From Ascidia mentula (taxonomy: Eukaryota; Chordata; Ascidiacea; Phlebobranchia; Ascidiidae), in NCBI GenBank assembly GCA_947561715.1, contig OX387205.1, positions 14,451,001 to 14,515,000 of the forward strand: a stretch of 64,000 bases of DNA, written 5' to 3'. Under the pieces are notes generated by a model. That model ran no database searches, had not been told where the DNA came from, and was given only the letters and a program-made list of their open reading frames with translations. The position numbers and the translations under genes were made by a program. Position 1 is the stretch's first letter, and each line of letters begins with the position of its first letter. Shown one piece after another: positions 62,201-64,000 of this stretch.

Positions 62201-63110
62201 ACTTATATGACAGTTTGAAGGAAGAAAGATTTTGTTTGAATTAGAACACAAAGTGGGAGAATTTATTATTTCAGTTGTTTTTAACAAAATTACAAAGATC
62301 GCAATGACGTTGATCTTTTTGAGTATTTTTTAGCTCCTACCTTCCAATATTGAAACGTTTTCGAATGTTGTGAGGCAAAATACCGTTTTAATGGCGTCAC
62401 AACCGACCGCACAGGAAAATAAACGATATTTTTATGCAGAACTTCCGTGCTGTGAGTTGTCAGAAAACCAGTTGTGCAAAGAAACTTGCCGCAAGATTTT
62501 ACAATCGGAAGAATCTCCGAGGGAGCCGATCGCCCGCTTGGTGGAGGTATGCGGCGAATTGATTCCCCACCTTCCACTATGGAAATGCTTCATCGAAGAA
62601 CCCGTGAACAACCACAACACCAAGCTGGGAAGTACGTCACCAGAGCTGATGTGTTGCAACAAGGCGACGTCACACACGTGCAAAGAATACTGCGAAGAAG
62701 TAGGCGTTTTTGTTTGTTGTGTACTTTATTTTCTATGTGTTGTACATTGTCTGTTGACTGCGTTGTAAAACCACCTGTTTTATAGAGGTTTTCTACCGTT
62801 TAAAGGGTTAACTTTGATTTAACTGCGACAACGGTTTTAACCTTGTTGTCAGAAAGGAAAACGTACAGTGTTGACCGATTTCACTGAAAGCACAGAAAAG
62901 CATTTGTAAAGTTTGTGTTCACTTTTAAATGTCAAAATCCGCACACAGTTACCGAGCTTTTTTGTTTAATTCTACGAATCAATGTTAACCCGCCAAGTGT
63001 TCACCAGATTTACTCCAACCCGTGGTCGGAACCAGAACACTGGGAAGGTTTCCAGAAAACCTGCAAATCTTACGACGATGAAACGGAAATGACGGAATGT
63101 TTGGATGAAG
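35131..63110 (+). CDS. RECK: RECK, N-terminal half (nine exons; gene continues past the window)
   Basis: RECK is a secreted-pathway, GPI-anchored glycoprotein. In vertebrates it inhibits metalloproteases and serves with GPR124 as a WNT7 co-receptor. Exons 35131-35218, 35587-35645, 36514-36597, 40865-40898, 54020-54096, 60547-60638, 60765-60946, 62440-62699 and 63008-63110 join in frame to 326 residues plus one base. Residues 1-21 are a signal peptide. The five CC knot motifs (CC, 7-9 residues, C, 3 residues, C) start at C33, C99, C146, C209 and C277, in the same order as human RECK. A sequon NGT precedes CC2 and NTT lies in exon 7. The missing part should hold the remaining cysteine-rich region, the Kazal domains and the GPI signal. 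Confidence 0.95.
35587..35645 (+). CDS. RECK: RECK exon 2 (CC motif 1)
   Basis: The acceptor TTTTCCAG is followed by the end of the split Glu codon and IHCCRYASHNEGCQDTCML. This aligns with CCSHVKENQTCRDVC of human RECK. The donor is CTG|GTAAGTT, phase 0. Confidence 0.95.
35646..36513. other. RECK intron 2
   Basis: About 870 bases; nothing beyond unremarkable intronic sequence was recognised. Confidence 0.5.
36514..36597 (+). CDS. RECK: RECK exon 3
   Basis: IFKTKDKTFLQELETRFPVI is followed by CPRSDRQL. The pattern matches IFSSKSESRIKHLLQRAPDY-C of human RECK. The acceptor is TTCGTCCTCAG and the donor is TTG|GTGAGCG; phase 0 on both sides. Confidence 0.93.
37635..37715 (-). repeat. Repeat B copy (inverted)
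   Basis: On the minus strand it reads ACTGGCGATGCTTTTTCAGC, then GAAATATATTTGTCTCGTGC and TTTTAACCTCGG, colinear with the copy near 18905-18990. Confidence 0.55.
38377..38500. repeat. Nested direct and inverted repeats
   Basis: CAATAAATGTTTCAAA occurs twice (about 38379 and 38484). Between the copies, GAATTCTCTTG (38433) and CAAGAGAATTC (38470) are inverted. This may be a small foldback insertion with duplicated flanks. Confidence 0.5.
38727..38964 (-). CDS. Candidate C-terminal exon of an unknown nested gene
   Basis: The minus-strand frame is open from a TGA at 38970-38972 to a TAA at 38727-38729. It encodes ENKRSWVRLRRRNISDTQRG, RRQLDKYLPIRPSSVGGYGS and AISLRREAVDDE. Its composition (Arg, Ser, Gly, Asp) looks more like protein than a translated AT-rich intron. 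A possible acceptor is GGTGATTCAG before 38964. No family was recognised and no partner exon was found upstream on that strand, so this may be a chance ORF. Confidence 0.25.
40865..40898 (+). CDS. RECK: RECK exon 4 (34-base microexon-like exon)
   Basis: RNLWTCLDQPN plus one base, matching VEIWNCMNSS of human RECK. The acceptor is GTTTCGCAG and the donor is AACA|GTGAGTACC. It is too short to stand alone, but phase and the W-x-C match place it. Confidence 0.88.
44413..44475 (+). promoter_or_regulatory. Promoter-like TATA box and donor-like site
   Basis: GCCGGTATATAATTCACTCG lies in a CpG-rich patch. About 50 bases further on, ATCGCGGTGAGC looks like a splice donor. This would suit a short untranslated first exon on the plus strand, but nothing proves use. 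Confidence 0.2.
52033..52105 (+). CDS. Candidate alternative first (signal-peptide) exon of RECK
   Basis: MEIRRSFGWFRCLLIGTLLL followed by LLIS plus one base, then a donor AGCG|GTAATG in phase 1. The peptide has the basic start and hydrophobic core of a signal peptide. Exon 5 of RECK at 54020 accepts phase 1, so a join would read LLIS-D-VNGTWVG. That would give a secreted RECK form starting at CC2. The donor lacks the usual G at position 5. It may instead belong to another gene or be chance. Confidence 0.35.
54020..54096 (+). CDS. RECK: RECK exon 5 (CC motif 2)
   Basis: After the split Asn codon: VNGTWVGRRCCEHTAMDECR and HSCLQ, matching SDGWVGLGCCELAIALECRQ-AC of human RECK. The acceptor is TTTTTTCAG and the donor is CTACAG|GTGATT, phase 0. 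It sits 13 kb downstream of exon 4. Confidence 0.95.
54097..60546. other. RECK intron 5 (6.4 kb)
   Basis: Contains a foldback element at 54308-54500 and mixed AT- and CpG-rich sequence. ORFs here (for example 55591-55815, 59230-59490) have no recognisable features and are probably chance. Confidence 0.5.
54308..54500. repeat. Foldback element in RECK intron 5
   Basis: CCTGATGATGAGCACAGCGG (left) pairs with the complement of the segment ending TTCATCATCAGTG (right). Further in, TTAGCTTTGGGTTTTCTGTT pairs with GAATGGAAAAGCCAAAGCCA. The arms together run to about 70 bases each, with a loop of about 60. Confidence 0.65.
60547..60638 (+). CDS. RECK: RECK exon 6
   Basis: ANSKMELLEHCRSDYEKEMF and then KCIYKQESKQR, matching ASSKNDISKVCRKEYENALF-SC of human RECK. 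An earlier GTAAGC at 60629 is not the donor, because only GTAAAAGTG at 60639 gives the phase (2) required by exon 7. That choice also keeps the human spacing between FKC and the next CC. Confidence 0.92.
60765..60946 (+). CDS. RECK: RECK exon 7 (CC motif 3)
   Basis: The acceptor TTGTGTCCAG completes Arg and is followed by CCARNSGTAKGCRNLCENAF, then RRCGPTMGRCMEEFANTTRQ. This matches CCSYAGHHTNCREYCQAIF and the following C-x(n)-C segment of human RECK. NTT is a potential N-glycosylation site. The donor is GAAA|GTGAGTG, phase 1. Confidence 0.96.
61065..61165. repeat. Near-perfect hairpin form of repeat A
   Basis: The left arm GTGTAAGCTGCAAACAGATG continues GCCACTGTTTCGACCT. The right arm is its inverted complement with two small differences (about 36-38 bases each) around a loop of about 27 bases that contains CACTGATGAGACC. 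This is the most symmetrical copy in the window. Confidence 0.75.
61561..61687. repeat. Foldback form of repeat A
   Basis: TGGTCACTGTTTCGACCTGT on the left is mirrored by AAGTCGAAACAGTGGCCATC on the right. The inner ATCTCATCAGTGCAGCTG is mirrored by AAGCTGTACTGATGGGACC. It has the same organisation as 61065-61165 with a longer loop. Confidence 0.7.
62440..62699 (+). CDS. RECK: RECK exon 8 (CC motifs 4 and 5)
   Basis: PCCELSENQLCKETCRKIL starts CC4, and LMCCNKATSHTCKEYCEE is CC5. Between them is LIPHLPLWKCFIEEP, matching PLPQDPLWQCFLES of human RECK. Pro248 and Trp253 keep the spacing of the vertebrate CC4 Pro and Trp reported as needed for GPR124/WNT7 signalling. The acceptor is TTTATGCAG and the donor is GAAGAA|GTAGGCG, phase 0. 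Confidence 0.96.
63008..63110 (+). CDS. RECK: RECK exon 9 (last exon in the window)
   Basis: IYSNPWSEPEHWEGFQKTCK, SYDDETEMTECLDE and one base, matching KLYSMSWGNTQSWQEFDRFC and MLTCLADV of human RECK. The acceptor is TGTTCACCAG and the donor is GAAG|GTGAGAG, phase 1. The next exon, expected to start with the equivalent of REPCQLGC, was not found before 64000. Confidence 0.94.
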
Positions 63111-64000
63111 GTGAGAGATTTAACGTCACTTCCGGTCAATTGTGCAAAAGCGAAACAACCAAGTTTTGCACTTAGAACGAAACAATGAAAAAATATCTTA
63201 AAAAAATACAACTAGATTTGCATTCAAGTCATTTCATTTGTAATTAGTATCAAAGCAAAATGCCCGTTTCGATTCCCACAAAAACATTTCGCTGTTCCCC
63301 TATCGGCGAATGTAAAGTGTTGCGTCACAATCAGGGAACACAAAAACACGTAACGGTTTGTGCTTCTGTGGAGAAACGGTAAAAAAATCCCACAGGTCCC
63401 GAGCGTTGAATGCGTTTCCGTTTGCTGACACAACCACACCCGAACTTAATCCAATAATACAAGCCAGGTTGCACCCCGCACTCACGCAGGCGCCCCCTCG
63501 TTACTGGGATTATCTGGCACCGGATTCACGCCCTGGTGAGCTCCGGATTTGAACCCAAACCCCTTTGATCTCTTCTCCCGTGGGTGCGGAGATGCTTCCG
63601 TTAGCTTGTGTTCGATTGCATTGCGGAAATTGTCCCCTGATGAGTGACTTGCTGTCTCTGCACGTAGTCGTGATTTAGTTCTAGAATCCTAGCCCAGGAT
63701 CTGTATCACTTATAACCCTCAAAGTTATAAAATGGCAAAATTTGAACATAACATTTCCCAAGTAGTATTTTTATTACAGCTAAATTGTTGTGTCAGAAAA
63801 ATACATTTCGCCTAATAAGGCATCATCGGTTACTGCATAGTTTCCGTTTTCTAAGCACAATCCTTTGACAAAAGCGTAAAAAAATATTCAATTCCTTCGA
63901 CGTTGCTGAAAGTATTTTGACCTGATTGCATTTAAAAACCACAGATCATATAAAATGATTCTGAACGGGCCAAGATTTGTATTAAAAGGTCTAGTTGTAT
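63111..64000. other. RECK intron 9 (5' part)
   Basis: No further RECK exon was seen. A repeat B copy lies at 63793-63830. A B-box-like GGGTTCAAATCC reads on the minus strand near 63555 without a tRNA fold. Confidence 0.55.
63793..63830 (+). repeat. Repeat B copy
   Basis: TGTCAGAAAAATACATTTCG, then CCTAATAAGGCATCATC. It is nearly the same as 1405-1442. Confidence 0.6.

Larger units (their letters stand above)
60947..62439. other. RECK intron 7
   Basis: 1.5 kb, holding two repeat A foldbacks (61065-61165 and 61561-61687) within 620 bases and otherwise AT-rich sequence. Confidence 0.6.

Noticed and set aside
63530-63600. GGGTTCAAATCC on the minus strand, B-box-like
   Set aside because: No D arm, anticodon arm or acceptor pairing could be drawn.

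Overview
The window looks like nuclear DNA of a small-genome invertebrate chordate. An ascidian of the Ciona type is my best guess. The reasons are AT-rich DNA, many short exons with GT/AG introns, tRNA-derived SINE pieces, numerous short foldback repeats, and two metazoan genes that are clearly orthologous to, but diverged from, their vertebrate forms. The species assignment is inference; the gene identities are well supported.

Layout. (1) Positions 720-31360, minus strand: a complete BCL11 (BCL11A/BCL11B family) zinc-finger repressor gene in 12 coding exons. All 12 join in compatible phases to give a protein of 1071 residues, or 1080 if a second donor of exon 3 is used. It has the N-terminal MSRRKQ motif, the CCHC finger, the paired fingers 2-3 and the C-terminal triple finger 4-6. 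The first C2H2 finger is degenerate. A separate open exon in intron 1 (20066-20516) ends in the same splice phase as exon 1 and carries its own RRKQ motif, so it is a candidate alternative first exon. (2) Positions 31361-35130: the interval between two divergent genes. (3) Positions 35131-63110, plus strand: the 5' half of RECK, a secreted or GPI-anchored cysteine-knot protein. Nine exons encode the signal peptide and all five CC knot motifs; the rest of the gene lies beyond the right edge.

The introns (up to about 13 kb) hold short repeats: a foldback family built on a CTGCAGACAGGGCCACTG-like core, a second family with an AAATATATTTCGC core, tRNA-like sequences and several isolated inverted repeats. 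I saw no autonomous transposon, no retroviral element and no complete RNA gene. Two further coding candidates are weaker: a signal-peptide exon at 52033-52105 that could splice in phase to RECK exon 5, and a minus-strand C-terminal-looking ORF at 38727-38964 nested in a RECK intron.

The two genes are not known to work in one pathway. BCL11 is a nuclear DNA-binding repressor that recruits NuRD/RBBP4 through its N-terminus. RECK is a cell-surface protease regulator and, in vertebrates, a WNT7 co-receptor. Their head-to-head start sites are about 3.8 kb apart and might share upstream regulatory DNA.
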